Shown: positions 12,001-23,284, counted from the stretch's first letter. The stretch is DNA of 64,000 nt from Pieris napi (GCF_905475465.1 NC_062235.1:816001-880000); one strand, 5' to 3'. Notes: generated by a model not told the origin, from the sequence alone. Translations and numbers: made by a program.

Positions 12001-15000
12001 ATATCTGTCAAATTTGCAGAACTTTTGGAACGTTTTCCTTCAGTTTAATAAAGAAAAACATTAATTTTTAATAACAAAAAATGTTCCGTACATGTAGGTT
12101 GGTTGCAAATTTTATACGTGATATGAAATATTATATCGAAAACTTCCCCAAGTTTGCAGAACTTTTGGAATTTTTTTCACGACCAAAACTTATTTTTAAC
12201 AATGTTCCGGACCGCAGAGCAGGTTGCAAAATTTTATAGTTTGTTTTAATACCACTCCCGACGTTACATCAAAATTTGAAAACTTTTGGAATTATAATGA
12301 ATTAATTGTCTTGACTGACTGGACTATAAATTAATAGTCTAGCATTGTATAATGAAACGTTTAAACAATTTATTATTTATTTATTTGTTTTTAGATTTTT
12401 TATTTTCTATAATATCAGAATGAAATTCAACTGGGCTCAACAGAAGTTCCTTTTTAGACGAAAGCCTCAAACAAACAAGAAATAAAAACTTTTTGTTGTC
12501 GTTTGACACCTGTTAAAAGCTACTTTTTCACACTATAATACGGCAAAATCGAGTTGACATGATGTATGCTCTTACACTGTCCCGTTGTAGAACAATATTT
12601 ATTTGCCGAGTTTTATTTTCGTTCACCATTCTCTTGCTATTCGCGTATTGTTATTACTAGCACAATTATATAGGGTATTTCAACAAGAAGTTTGTTTTTC
12701 AATTGTGGCAACACCGAGAACGTGATAGTTTTGACATTTAGTTTTTGGCGGTATTCGTAGCAGGTGCTTTGGCAATTATTACAATGAATTCAATTTCGCT
12801 CGAAAATCGCATTAAAATAATTCAAATCCACTGTAAAAATGGTGGTTCTGTTAAAGTTACATTTCGTAAAATTCGTGATATTTTCGGCCAGCATAATCGT
12901 CCTTCTGAGACCGCTGTTAAGAATTTGGTCGCGAAATTTGAGTCGACAGGCTCGGTACAAAATGTGCCAACACCAACACGTGTTCGACCGGGTCGTTCAA
13001 CAGAAAACATCGCCGCCGTGAGCCACAGTGTTGAAGAAGATCAAAATTTGTCAATTTCACGACGTTCTCAACAATTGGGGTTATCCAAAAGCACAACATG
13101 GCGAATTTTGCGAAAGGATTTGGCTTTGAAGCCTTACAAGATTCAACTGGTGCAGGAATTAAAGCTGATCGACCATTCAAATCGCCGCAGATTCGCTCAG
13201 TTCATTCAGGAACAACCTGCTGGTTTTTCTGAAAAAATCATTTTTTCAGACGAAGCCCATTTTCATTTGTCAGGGTACGTCAACAAGCAAAATTGTCGCA
13301 TTTGGGCTTCTGAAAATCCTAAAGCAATTATTGAGAAGGCTTTGCATACTCAACGTGTTACTGTGTGGTGCACTATGTGGTCTGGAGGCGTGATTGGGCC
13401 GTTTTTTTTCGAAGATGAGGCTGGAAATGCGGTAACAGTCAATGGATCACGGTATCGCGAGATGTTTACCACTAAATTTTGGCCTATTATTGATGACATG
13501 GATATCACTGAAATGTGGTTTCAACAAGACGGTGCCACATGTCACACAGCCAATGAAACGATCAATTTATTGCAAACCAAATTTCCCGAGCGCATAATTT
13601 CGCGAAATTCAGCTGTTAAGTGGCCAGCCAAATCGTGTGATTTAACACCACTGGATTATTTTTTGTGGGGCTATGTTAAAGACAGAGTCTATACGGAGCC
13701 AATCGAATCGATTGCAGCCTTAAAACTCAAAATCCGTGATGTCATTAACGAAATAGACCCTCCATTTTGCCAAAAAGTGATTAAAAATTTTGATGAAAGA
13801 ATCAACATCTGTCAGCGTGGTCGTGGTGGACATTTGCCAGATATCATTTTTCATTCATAATTGCCAAACTTTTCTCTTTGTAATACAATAAAATTTTTAT
13901 TCATTTTCCTCTAAATTCTTTGTTTTATTTTGTTTTAGAAAACAAAGTTCTTGTTGAAAAACCTTTACTATCGATTACGTGGACAAACGACTATGGATTT
14001 ACTCGAGATTAAAATCATGGAATAGATTATTCTTGGTATAGTTACTCGTGTATAAATTGAAGTTTGGTCGAATCGACCCTGAATGGTTTAGAATAATAGG
14101 TCCACATCAAAGGTCACATGAAATGCCTTACATAGACAATAGACATGTCTAGAGTCACCATAAGCCTGTTTGAGGGGGCAACACGTATTTAAGGTATGTG
14201 AGCACATTTGTATGTCATTTACCTTTTCAATGCGTCACAATAGTCAAAACAAACAATGGAATATATTTACATTAATGAAATCCTTTAAGGGATTACGCAC
14301 ATTTGAACGCAAGACATTGCAAAAGTCACTTCACTATGTACTAGCGACCTGAGGATGTCTTGTCTATTCTCAACACATTCAAATACAGACAAAATATGCA
14401 GTAATTGTAAATGAATACAAATTTTATAATTGATATTTCTAAATCTATGAAAATCGTTAATATTGTTTATGTATATTATATACGCTGTATTGGTTATAAA
14501 TGAAATACTACTTTTCACCCTAAATCGATGTCAGTCAAAAGAGGAAATAAATTTTGCCTTTGACACAGGATCCGGAAATGGTAGGTTCTGCCGTAAAGGT
14601 CGCGTGCGCCCTCACATTTAACCATTTACCATTAGTACAACATTTACACATTACAATAATAAAGGATCCAGTGCTTAGTGTAGGCACACCGTTGATAGTA
14701 TTCTCTGATAGATTTTTGGATTCCATGTTTTGCTATACTGACTCGACAGCCCAACCAGTGCATAATATTTTACCAAGTAAAGAGAAAATCATGGATACAG
14801 ATTCTGGATACTCAGGCCTACACTACTATGAAAATAAATTTCAATTTAGGCTGGGTCTAGTCTGGCTCATAAATGTACATTTAAGCTCACTGGATACCTT
14901 TTTTTATATCTATATACCTATATATTAATTACCTTTCACGTTGTTTGTCCGATATGGACTCCTAAACTACTTAACCGATTTCAATCAAATTTGCACACCG

Positions 15001-15036
15001 TGTGCAGTTTGATCTAACTTAAAAGATAGGATAACT

Positions 15037-15075
<39 letters not shown>

Positions 15076-17067
15076 CATGAGTGTCTTAGGACGGCATGTG
15101 ATACCGTCGCAAGCGCACCCTTGATCTGCCAAAAGCCATTTAAAATCAGTTATATTCGTTAGTTTGAGAGATGTATGTTGACCCAAATTATTTGCGGTTG
15201 GCAGAAATCTTCAATGAATCAACAAAATGGCTTCCTGTACAGTCATGTGGAAGACCTCTTACGCCTTTCTTCATGATAATGTTGCTTTCCCTTTGTTATA
15301 TTGTTTAACTACGTGACTGCATAATCTCACTTAACACCTGTTTGTATGTATATGTTTTCTTACTAAAGAGATGAGCCAAATTGAAGCATACAATTTCGGA
15401 AATCATAGAACCTTTTTATTGAATTTAATAAGCCAAATACGCAACGCCGAGTCAAAGAGACTGTCAGACATAAGTAACCAATATTAACTTGAAAAATTGC
15501 CGATGCCATGATTAATTTAGAAAAATCCCAAAATTTTGAACTTAGCTATATCTTATTAAAAGTATTATTGATTCTAAATTTTAACAGCTGAAGGTGCAGG
15601 ATACTGTTTAATGATTACGTCATCAGTAATTATTTACTTTTTTACACGTCACCTATAGCTCACGAAAGTAAATTTATATATGTGTGTTTGGTGTATGTAG
15701 TATGATGTTGTTTTATGACAATAAATCAGATTTGAATATTATCAATGGCGCTACAACCTTTTTAGGTCTGGACCTCAGATTTTCTGTATCTGTTTCATGA
15801 TCATTTGGTAACGTAATAGGCAAGTAGGTGAACAGCCTTCAGTGCCTGATGCACGCCGTCGACTTTTTGGGTCTAAGACATGTCGGTTTCCTCACGATGT
15901 TTTCCTTCACCGTTCGAGCGAATGTTAAATACGCACATAGAAAGAAAATCCACAGCCGGGGTCGAACCTACGACCTCAGGGATGAGGGTCGCACGCTGAA
16001 GCCACTAGGCCAACACTCACACCCTGCTCCTGTGCCATACAGATACTCCTGAGTCCTGACAATAATTACGTTTAAATTTAAAAGTTTAAACTATCATGTA
16101 CTAATTACTTTTTAAATCATCCACAAATCATTCATCGGCGGTATCGCAAAGATAAGACTTGTAATTGTCTACATTGCATGCTCATCAAAGGTCATCCTCT
16201 CACAACACGACACTCGGGTCACAGACATTTGTCACGCTATCGAAATGTTTAACAAACCCACATTAGGAAATAGTTTTCTCTTATATCAATAAGGAACGCG
16301 ATGTGGCATAAATAAATATAGGTCATCGTTTGGATATTACTTTAGTAATAAATACACAAATAACTACATAAGTAAATTTATGTTTAAATTACATTTTAAT
16401 TATAATAATAACAGCCTTTTATTTCAGACGCTTTTACACTGAAACACATTTATATTTCTTTCTCAGTCTTTTTAGGTATCTGTGTACCTTTTTTGGCAAA
16501 GGCCTCCTTCAAATCCCGCCATTCCTGTCTGCAGTGTCCACTATCTGCCATGTACCTGCTGTTTCCTTAATCTGGTCTACCCACCTTATAAATTGTCTTC
16601 CTCTTTTGTGTTTGTTGTACCACCAGTTTGACATTTTCGTGCTCTACTTTTCTGTTCGCCTTGCCATGCCCACTTAAGTTTATTTATTTGTATGTTTTCC
16701 TTAATCAAATCTAAAGTATGCATAAGATGTGTGCTGTTGCGGATTTATCTGTGTCAGAATGTGCTAGACTTTGAGCTCCAAATAATTTTTATTTTTTAAC
16801 ACCGGTAACTAACAAACATCTTCATTGTCATTTAACGACTCCGACACCCTAGCAGCAACATTTCAGACTTAGGTGCTAGATTAGATTTGGATAATGACAA
16901 AAGTGAGTATACCCATGGATGAGGATACTATACCTAAGTACCGGCGGCATATCATCGAGTGCTCGGAGCGGATGCGGTGGGTGCGACGCAAACGCACGCG
17001 CCGGAGCGGCGGTGTTACCGCGCCGTCCGCCCGCGCACCCCGCACCGCACTCGCCACCCCCTCCACC
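8791..17067 (-). CDS. Unrecognised gene, four internal exons, partial at both ends
   Basis: Four GC-rich islands in AT-rich DNA read on the minus strand as exons 17067-16934, 10364-10237, 9528-9333 and 9001-8791. All have GT/AG borders, and the phases match at all three junctions (2, 1 and 2), which is hard to obtain by chance. The joined product of 223 complete or junction codons is low-complexity and polar. It starts Gly/Cys/Ala-rich, then has the acidic NPLYTEEEEQEIVIIVDSLE, the Gly/Ser-rich SSGYGSGGGSHGRVSPSLP, a Ser/Thr/Pro stretch, and finally WEKDVGQVVEAAVRGAGGV and a Pro/Gly-rich tail. No start or stop lies in these exons; the last donor (gtaagt at 8790) points beyond the left edge. 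I do not recognise the family and assign no function. It could be a separate gene downstream of FEM1B; FEM1B itself ends properly at 51261. Confidence 0.7.
9333..9528 (-). CDS. Exon of unrecognised gene (Gly/Ser/Thr-rich)
   Basis: Acceptor caatttcag. It encodes YGSGGGSHGRVSPSLPKNEE, then PRLSDLEKNGSQSTSDSDG and LSRSLKEDIRSCLGG. The donor is gtcagt directly after CG; read-through would give a stop 8 bases further on, so an alternative terminal exon is possible. Confidence 0.7.
9985..10080 (-). repeat. LINE-tail fragment, family E
   Basis: Antisense of the tail at 20335: ggcggtcttattagtatcaagctatctctaccaggcaaccactgtga. Confidence 0.5.
10237..10364 (-). CDS. Exon of unrecognised gene (acidic segment)
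   Basis: Acceptor aatttcag, donor gtagaa. It encodes NPLYTEEEEQEIVIIVDSLE and then ETESVEVADDTRNPRRAP. The acidic run next to a hydrophobic EIVIIVD stretch is the most distinctive part of the protein. Confidence 0.72.
10365..10940. other. Intronic AT-rich DNA, nothing recognised
   Basis: Lies between exons of the unrecognised minus-strand gene. No repeat was identified. Confidence 0.4.
10946..11175 (+). repeat. SINE family A, 5'-truncated
   Basis: Begins at box B (taggttcgatccccggctg), continues gtgcaccaatggacttt, acatcgtgaggaaacc and gatcatgaaacagattcag. The tRNA-like box A is missing or mutated. Confidence 0.75.
11423..11465. repeat. 13-bp inverted repeat around the left end
   Basis: gatttactcttgt (11423-11435) and acaagagtaaatc (11453-11465) are exact inverted repeats flanking the left 19-bp end. 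Confidence 0.8.
11700..12335. repeat. Long palindromic MITE
   Basis: The arms 11871-11985 and 12069-12184 are inverted copies with few differences (for example gttccgtac, ggttggttgcaaattttata, cttccccaagtttgc). Outer parts (ttccaaaagttttcaaa... / ...tttgaaaacttttggaa) also pair. There is no coding capacity. Confidence 0.8.
12671..12700. repeat. Left inverted repeat of the mariner
   Basis: tagggtatttcaacaagaag followed by tttgtttttc. It pairs with 13937-13967 (the reverse complement shares tttcaacaagaa.tttgtttt) with a few mismatches. Confidence 0.75.
12784..13860 (+). CDS. Mariner/Tc1-superfamily transposase, intact (DD41D spacing)
   Basis: A single open frame of 358 codons from ATG 12784 to TAA 13858-13860. 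The N-terminal third carries the helix-turn-helix DNA-binding region (for example SETAVKNLVAKFESTGSV and LSKSTTWRILRKDLALKPYK). The catalytic domain shows FSDEAHFHLSGYV (first Asp), WFQQDGATCHTA (second Asp) and CDLTPLDYFLWGYVK (third Asp). I count 41 residues between the second and third Asp, as described for rosa-like DD41D mariners; the family assignment is inference. No frameshift or stop is visible, so the enzyme may be recent or still functional. Terminal repeats enclose it at 12671 and 13967. An upstream in-frame extension to 12745 lacks an ATG. Confidence 0.93.
   Translation: MNSISLENRIKIIQIHCKNGGSVKVTFRKIRDIFGQHNRPSETAVKNLVAKFESTGSVQNVPTPTRVRPGRSTENIAAVSHSVEEDQNLSISRRSQQLGLSKSTTWRILRKDLALKPYKIQLVQELKLIDHSNRRRFAQFIQEQPAGFSEKIIFSDEAHFHLSGYVNKQNCRIWASENPKAIIEKALHTQRVTVWCTMWSGGVIGPFFFEDEAGNAVTVNGSRYREMFTTKFWPIIDDMDITEMWFQQDGATCHTANETINLLQTKFPERIISRNSAVKWPAKSCDLTPLDYFLWGYVKDRVYTEPIESIAALKLKIRDVINEIDPPFCQKVIKNFDERINICQRGRGGHLPDIIFHS
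13937..13967. repeat. Right inverted repeat of the mariner
   Basis: agaaaacaaagttcttgttgaaaaacctt; its reverse complement aligns to 12671-12700. It is flanked by ta on both sides. Confidence 0.7.
14081..15743. other. Intronic/intergenic AT-rich DNA with a TA microsatellite
   Basis: Pure (ta)n at about 15041-15069. An open frame at 14554-14928 has no recognisable features and unbiased composition. Nothing else supported. Confidence 0.5.
15744..16019 (-). repeat. SINE family A
   Basis: Body and tRNA-like head on the minus strand (gttggcctagtggcttcagc ... ggttcgacccc). Part of the spacer after box B is deleted. No clear target duplication. Confidence 0.85.
16020..16930. other. Intronic DNA, nothing recognised
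   Basis: AT-rich; around 16440-16740 are moderately GC-rich pieces without an open frame. Confidence 0.4.
16934..17067 (-). CDS. Exon of unrecognised gene (Gly/Cys/Ala/Pro-rich)
   Basis: Strongly GC-rich 134-base block with acceptor cttttacag and donor gtatag. Two frames are open. The frame reading ...FASHPPHPLRALDDMPPVL ends in phase 2 and so joins the next exon through an AGG codon; the other frame (...HRIRSEHSMICRRYLG) does not fit that phase. Confidence 0.6.
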
Positions 17068-17132
17068 CTGTAAAAGACACACATCATTGTAAAGAATACT
17101 ATTGAGGCTTTAAGCTTAACCTCGTCTTCTAT

Positions 17133-17350
17133 ATAAAAATAAGTCGGGTTTTCCTTCCTGACGCTATAACTCCAGAACGCACGAACCGATTTCCACGGTT
17201 TTGCATTCGTTGGAAAGGTCTCGGGCTCCGTGAGGTTTATAGCAAAGAAAATTCTGGAAAAATTTCAACAGAAAAGCGGGATCACCAAACGAAATGTTAC
17301 ATAAAACGAAGCCATCTGGTGGCGAAACGGAGTTCGCCGAGTTTGCTAGT
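17133..17350 (+). mobile_element. Helitron-like non-autonomous element
   Basis: Starts tctatataaaaataagtcgg, has ctataactccagaacgcacg and aaaggtctcgggctccgtgagg, and ends ggagttcgccgagtttgctagt. This resembles a second lepidopteran Helitron-like family with a CTAGT end. It lies 65 bases from the exon at 17067. Confidence 0.6.
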
Positions 17351-17370
17351 ACTTTATATATAGCTAGTTT

Positions 17371-17640
17371 GCTTATCTTGCCGAAGCCGCGCACAAATTA
17401 TTTAAAGAAGTCTATTAAGTATGAGGGTGTGCAATTATTTAATGAATTACCCTCTAAAATTCGTAATATTAGCGTGTTTAATCAATTCAAAAAGGCATTA
17501 AAGATACATATTATAATGAGTCTAGTAGGCTCAAATTGTCATAGCTGATGGCGACGCGTATCTCGTTCCTATATTGTATAATGTTTCTCATGTAAATAAA
17601 AATACATTTTTTGTAATGAGAAATAAAGTTCTTTAAACAT
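17371..17640 (+). pseudogene. LINE 3' end with RT C-terminal remnant
   Basis: The frame reads NYLKKSIKYEGVQLFNELPS and then KIRNISVFNQFKKALK, the typical end of a non-LTR reverse transcriptase ORF. It is followed by a 3' end with aataaagttctttaaac. Only the last ~50 codons are present. Confidence 0.65.
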
Positions 17641-19084
17641 TAAACATTAGCTAATAATAAATTGTGCACCCATTATCAGCGACTAAATTTCTGCGTATTA
17701 TTTGATTTTATGGAAGAGCTCATTAAAAACTAATTACAATTAACACTAGCATAATAGTTAATCGATTACTGGTTAGAGTATATAAATATAACTAGTTTCA
17801 AAATTAAAAATCAATAGACACGACGTTTGGAACGATGTGAAGGTAGCGATGGAAGAACTAGGTTCAAGCTTTGCTATTGAGTATTCGAAGATTTTCTCTT
17901 ATTAGGGACGCAAGTTATTACTTACAAAGTTTTTTTGTATAAAACTCCTACTAGCTACGCGGCCTCGTCCTAAAGTAATCAAAATCGACAGGTTCTAAAA
18001 TGTTTAATAATCCAATTAATTTAAAGGTCTAAGGTACAATAGATATAATAACCAAGGTCCTCTCTTGAGTGCCCTTTTCAAACCTTTGACCACCGCCTTA
18101 AGCAGTAAAACACATAATTATGAATTCCTTACGTAATTCTTTTGAATGGGTTCTTTGTAAACACGCACGTATTCGTAAGATATAATATTACTTTGAACAA
18201 TAGAGTTGATTATCAGTAGAAAACCTTTAATTTTATGAATTGTTTTCACATATGTCTATGCCATAGCGATTATGAGGAGTGGTGAAGGCTCTCGTGTTTC
18301 TACTCGAGTATTCTACGTCCTTGATTTAAGAACTTGGGGTAATTTTAAAAATTAATAAATGATATTTAATTTTAATCGATATATAATAATTTAATTGTAA
18401 ATGGACACTTATTAGCAGCACTGTTAACTTAGTTGTTATGCGAAGGAGTCTTTCCGTTTCATGGATCAGCGCCACGAGAGACACAAGACAAGAGCAAACG
18501 CATTTTGAGCATTTATTTAATTAATTTACAAAAATAATACCCACTTAATTGACAACGACAATTTCATTACATGTTTTTAATTTAATTAAAATGATTAATT
18601 TCACGCTGTTCCTTTCTTTTAAAATACTATGTTACTTAAAAAGAGTTATTGGCCATTCTTTCGATTGGCGTCATAAAAGTTTGGGTATTTTTTTTTACAT
18701 TTAAGTCGGTTCGATTCCCAGACGAGGCAAGTAATTTTTAGAAAATCTTTGAAAGTTTTCTTTCAGTCAAATACCTTATCTACGGTAATTAAGGTATTTT
18801 TCCTTTATGCCCCATAACTTTAGGACGCCCTGTATATACTTAACATATACTCAAAGATGGAATAAATAATATATCCAAAAAGGTTCAAATATTTACGAAA
18901 GGAAAAAATCAATAAAAATTATTAAATCCATACAAACCAAGTAAAACCTAATTCGGCTGTGTTGTGTGATGGTATGAAAATGTATGTACGTAAGGGTATG
19001 TGTGGTGTGCTCATGATGCTATGGATATTCTTAATTCCCTAAGCATATTACGCCTTCCTTTCCTATTATTATTAATATATTTAC
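17641..19084. other. AT-rich stretch without recognised genes
   Basis: Only a short trace, gacgccctgtatata near 18822, resembles the 3' flank of the retroelement at 30.2 kb. Confidence 0.45.
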
Positions 19085-19095
19085 AGTTCATGCAA

Positions 19096-19384
19096 AAAAT
19101 TAAATTAATCAGTGGCGCCACAACTTCTTTAGGTCTTGGCCTCAGATTTCTGAATCTGTTTCATGATCATTTTTAAATCTAATAGGCAAGTAATAAGTAT
19201 AAGTGACACACGCTGTCGACTTTTTGGGTCTAAGACATGTCGGTTTCCTCACGATGTTTTCCTTCACCGTTCGAGCAAATGTTAAATGCGCACATAGAAA
19301 GAAAGTCCATTAGTGCACGGGGATCGAACCTACGACCTCAGGTATGAGAGTCGCACGCTGAAGCCACTAGGCCAACACTGCTTG
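19096..19384 (-). repeat. SINE family A, full length
   Basis: Minus orientation. Flanked by agttcatgcaa (19085-19095) and agttcatacaa (19385-19395), an 11-bp duplication with one mismatch. Confidence 0.87.
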
Positions 19385-19979
19385 AGTTCATACAACGCCA
19401 AGAAATTATTGTTAATATAATTTCTCGGCGCTGTATTACATGAGTTAATGTAATCACCGTTAAAACTTATGTACCGTTACGTTACAAACAATAATGTTAT
19501 AAAACAACGGCTCTGTTACCCAAGAGCGAAACTGGGACACTGTCGTATGGCTAGTTGAACTTTTATTAGTGTCATGCGGTTAGACAAGACAGGTTGAATA
19601 TGATGTTTCAAAAATTTTTTTTACATATTAGCCAACATTATTACGTGCATTAATTGTTGTAGTATTTGTTCTGTTCATTTCAAAGTGTGGCTGTTCTTGT
19701 TTCATGTTATGGCTAAGCTGTTTAGAAGGTCATTTGTTTCTGTTTGGAAGTCGCAGAAGAAAATATAACATTTGATGCTGTTGTTTTTTATATTAATTAA
19801 ATCAGAAGATTACGTTTTTCTAAAACTTTTGTTATACATAAGCAGTTCTAAACCATATCCTATGCTCAATCGTGACTTGTAATTAATGTATTCTTTTGTG
19901 AATTGTAATATATGAACCGTAAGATTAGTTTTTTTAGTTTTACGTTTGTTAATTGTATTATTTTACATTGTCACTTGTA

Positions 19980-20252
19980 GAAGATAAATCTTTCTTTTTT
20001 ATTTATTTTATTATTATTTATAACTTAAGATGTCATGTGAAACATGGTGTTGCAATGGTTGCAGCTCCTTACATTGTGTAAAACAAAAAACTTGGCGATT
20101 AAAAAGAGTGGCGAAGAGTTTATTGCCAGTTCTTCTCTTCCGTTCTACGCCCTTGACTTGAGAACTGGCAGTAAATTAATTAAAAGCCTTTAATGTTTAT
20201 TTCTTTTTTGACGTTCATAAGTGTACCTATATGAATAAATGATTTTTGACTT
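19980..20252 (+). repeat. LINE 3'-end repeat, family D
   Basis: Same sequence as 2710-3062: ggttgcagctccttac, aacttggcgattaaaaagag, gagaactggcag, gacgttcataagtgtacc, then gaataaatga. Confidence 0.7.
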
Positions 20253-20334
20253 TTTTTTAATATTATTTTTGTTGATTTGGTTTTGCACTTCTTACACTCT
20301 AGTATGTCTTTTTTTAATTGCTTTTCCTTACCAG

Positions 20335-20450
20335 GGAGTCTGGAAGAGACCGCTTGTTAGCGATAAGGCCGCCCATTGCATCCGTAATAATTTATGTTAC
20401 TTGTTTTTATTTGTAATACATATAACGAAGTTAAATAAATAACATTGGAA
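20335..20450 (+). repeat. LINE-tail fragment, family E
   Basis: ggagtctggaagagaccgct and tgttagcgataaggccgcc followed by an AT-rich tail ending ttaaataaata. Confidence 0.5.
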
Positions 20451-21224
20451 CAAACAGTTTTTACCACAAACATGATATGAATCTAATTTAAAAGCGTGGG
20501 AAACTAATGCGATTGTCAAATATGAAAACCTAATTACCAAACAATCTTAACCCAAATTTATTGATTAGGTATTGATTTAATTAATTGATCACGATTTAAA
20601 TCAATATTTAAAACAATCAAGCTATTATAAAAACGTGATGAAAGAATCTCTTTATTTATCAGATTTTTTTCTATTATAGTCAAGTGATCAAGTGATAAGC
20701 CGTGACTGAAACATGTGGCTCTCAACTTTCGTGTTTATTATGACAACTTCTGCTTTTCTTTACCATAACTTAATTGTGCACATAGAAATAAACATCTATT
20801 GGTTTTGGAGTTGGAACTCACGAACTAAAGCAGTGGGTTGAACACAACTGTGTTGCTAAACAATACATTGTATGATTGAAAGGCAAGTATTTTAGCCTTT
20901 TATCTTTATATCAGACATTAAATCATTAACAGTTACGTATCATTAAACAATATCCTAATGATCGCGTAATTAATTTCATTGTTAAGTATTGCGTTACATT
21001 CATACATAACGCATAAGGCCGGGTATTCACTAACCATAAGTATTTTAATATTTGTAGTATATTTTAAACTAGCTTAAAAACTAAGAACTAATGTATTTAT
21101 TTTTAATTGATTATAATAACTATTGATATTCATGTTAAATTGGCTTTCATTTAAAGTTTTATAAAATTTTATAAAAAACTTGTCGAAACTTGTGTTACCT
21201 ATTGCGAACTTGAACGTGAAAAAA
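20451..21224. other. AT-rich, nothing recognised
   Basis: No open frame or repeat identified. Confidence 0.4.
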
Positions 21225-21800
21225 GCACTGTGGTCTCCAGGTCTTTAAAATGGGAGATTGCTAGGGCAACGGAAGTTGCCAGATTTGGCGAGTCCACCTC
21301 CTTTCGGAGACTCGAGCCTTCTGGACTCTCGACAAAGGTATCCAAGAAAATTTATGACAGCCCTCCGTTCCACTTCTGCACTCACCTCCACAGGGACCTG
21401 CCTCCACAGGGAGGATGATCGTTGGCCTATATTACGAACGAGAAAACCGACTTTTGCTGCGTTTGTCTCTTCGCGTCCAACTCGACTTTGGATGATTAAG
21501 GAAGGTCACCACCGATCATTTTGAGGTGTGATACTACGATGCCGGAAATCAAATTCTGGTAACGATCCATTATGTTTGGACATTCATAAGTCGTACAGGC
21601 CTATTAATTTATGGGTAGATTTCATAAATCCGGGGATATTTTTTAAACTTTATAATGCATTAATTAAATATTTTGTAAGGATTCTAAAAGTAATTTGGGC
21701 TGTAACTTCTGGAGTATGTCGAGAGCACAATAAACTTTCGAGGTCTCCGAGACACCGTGCAAGGTTTGGGAGCATACAGACGCATCCTGGCTGAGGCTAC
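21225..21800 (+). other. GC-richer region with short open frames, possible retroelement remnant
   Basis: Overlapping frames at 21230-21418 and 21258-21524, with the residues LLDSRQRYPRKFMTALR, suggest a decayed transposon ORF. The family is not recognised. Confidence 0.3.
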
Positions 21801-21879
21801 TGAAAGAGTCAGTGACTTGCACATTTAATGGTTCGGCTGCAAATAATAAAAGAATTTTAATAATAATATAATAATATGA

Positions 21880-22127
21880 TTGGACAATTTACACCAATTG
21901 ACCTAGTCCCATACTAAGCTGGTGAAGCTTGTGTTATGGGTACTAGGCAACGGGTATACATACATATTATAGATAGATAGACATATAAATACATATTTAA
22001 ACACCCAAGACCTAAGCACAACACCAAATGCTCATCACATCGATGTTTGTCTCAGCCGGGGATCGAACCCGGGACCCATGGATTCGCAGTCAGGGGTACT
22101 AACCACTAGACCAATGAGCCGTCAATT
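21880..22127 (-). repeat. tRNA-derived SINE, family B
   Basis: Minus-strand head ggtctagtggttagtacccc ... gggttcgatccccggctgag, then catcgatgtgatgagcattt and a body ending ...caccaattg. The plus-strand copy is at 44335. Confidence 0.82.
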
Positions 22128-22556
22128 GGAAATTAAAGACGAAAATATTTACTTTTTAAAAGAGTTTATAACAATTAATTGTGTATACCATAAATTGTAT
22201 TGTCTATTGTCTGCACAAGCGAACACTAGTCGTGACTCGACGTCAAATCAATTTTGGAATGCATTCTTTTATTACCGATAAAATTATAACAGATGCCAGC
22301 ACTTGTTAAAAATTTGACAGTTAGGTGATACGTGCTGCCTTGACCCTAATGTAGGATTGGATTTAAGTGGAAAATAATAAAATATAATCTGCGTTCAAGG
22401 TTCGTGCTTTACAATTTACAAATGAATCTTTTTATATGGTAGTCTCTAAGCCATCCCAAGTTTTAAACTAATGAATACAAGCTGTGGTTTAGTTTACCAG
22501 GAAAATGTGTGAAGAAAAATCATATGGATTTGATACTATAGCTTACACAACAAAAA

Positions 22557-22841
22557 AATCAGTGGCGCTACAACCTCTTTAGATCTGGGCTTCAGATTTC
22601 TGAATCTGTTTCATGATTATTTTTCAATCTAATAGGCAAGTAGGTGATCAGCCTCCTGTGCCTGACACACGCCGTTTTTTGGATCTAAGACACGTCGGTT
22701 TCCTCACGATGTTTTCCTTCACCGTTCGAGCGAATGTTAAATGCGCACATAGAAAGAAAGTGCATTGGTTCACAGCCGTGGATCGAACCTACGACCTCAG
22801 GGATGAGAGTCGCAGGCTGAAGCCACTAGGCCAGCACTGCT
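22557..22841 (-). repeat. SINE family A, full length
   Basis: Flanked by a 15-bp target duplication with one mismatch: cttacacaacaaaaa (22542-22556) and cttacataacaaaaa (22842-22856). Confidence 0.88.
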
Positions 22842-22859
22842 CTTACATAACAAAAACGA

Positions 22860-23284
22860 ATACTAACCGCTGTTAACCCCTGTTTTCAGTGGGCCCATAT
22901 CTTGCAGTGACAACTTCACCCATTATGCAATAGACACTAATCAATTAAAACATAATAAAACTATTAAACTAGTTTCATTGTGAACTAAATTCCTAACCCA
23001 AACTGTTTTGTTTTTTTTTCTAGTTTGATTTTTTAATCAAATTAAAGTTTGTTATGCTCTCGACGTACTCTAGAAGTTATAGTCCAATTTAGTTTTACAA
23101 CCCTTAACAAATATTTGAACAAAGTTTTTATAAAGTTTAATCGACTCATCAATTAATTTCACCATATAATATGAAATCTCCACAGGTCTATTCTCGTGTG
23201 GGTATCGATTCATAGATATGGAGTTATGCTTGGACATAGAGACAAACTATGACTACTTCTCCATCGTGGTTTTTGAAGCCGTTG
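22860..23284. other. AT-rich, nothing recognised
   Basis: No repeat or coding signal seen. Confidence 0.4.

Larger units (their letters stand above)
11436..14080. mobile_element. Outer element with 19-bp inverted ends, containing two further transposons
   Basis: agggtcgattcgaccaaac at 11436-11454 is the exact reverse complement of 14062-14080. Weaker similarity (agaataa, gagtaaat) continues inward on both sides. Inside lie a palindromic MITE (about 11700-12335) and a mariner (12672-13966). No clear target duplication was found. Confidence 0.6.

Noticed and set aside
12822..13180. Minus-strand and plus-strand frames inside the mariner
   Set aside because: Shadows of the intact transposase frame.
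14554..14928. 124-codon open frame
   Set aside because: No domain, no codon-like composition, no splice context; a chance frame.
15039..15070. Replication or promoter signal in (ta)n
   Set aside because: Ordinary dinucleotide microsatellite.
16876..17087. Alternative reading HRIRSEHSMICRRYLG as the FEM1B C-terminus
   Set aside because: The true FEM1B terminal exon with CLAA motif and stop is at 51415-51261, and the phase of this island fits the next unknown-gene exon in another frame.
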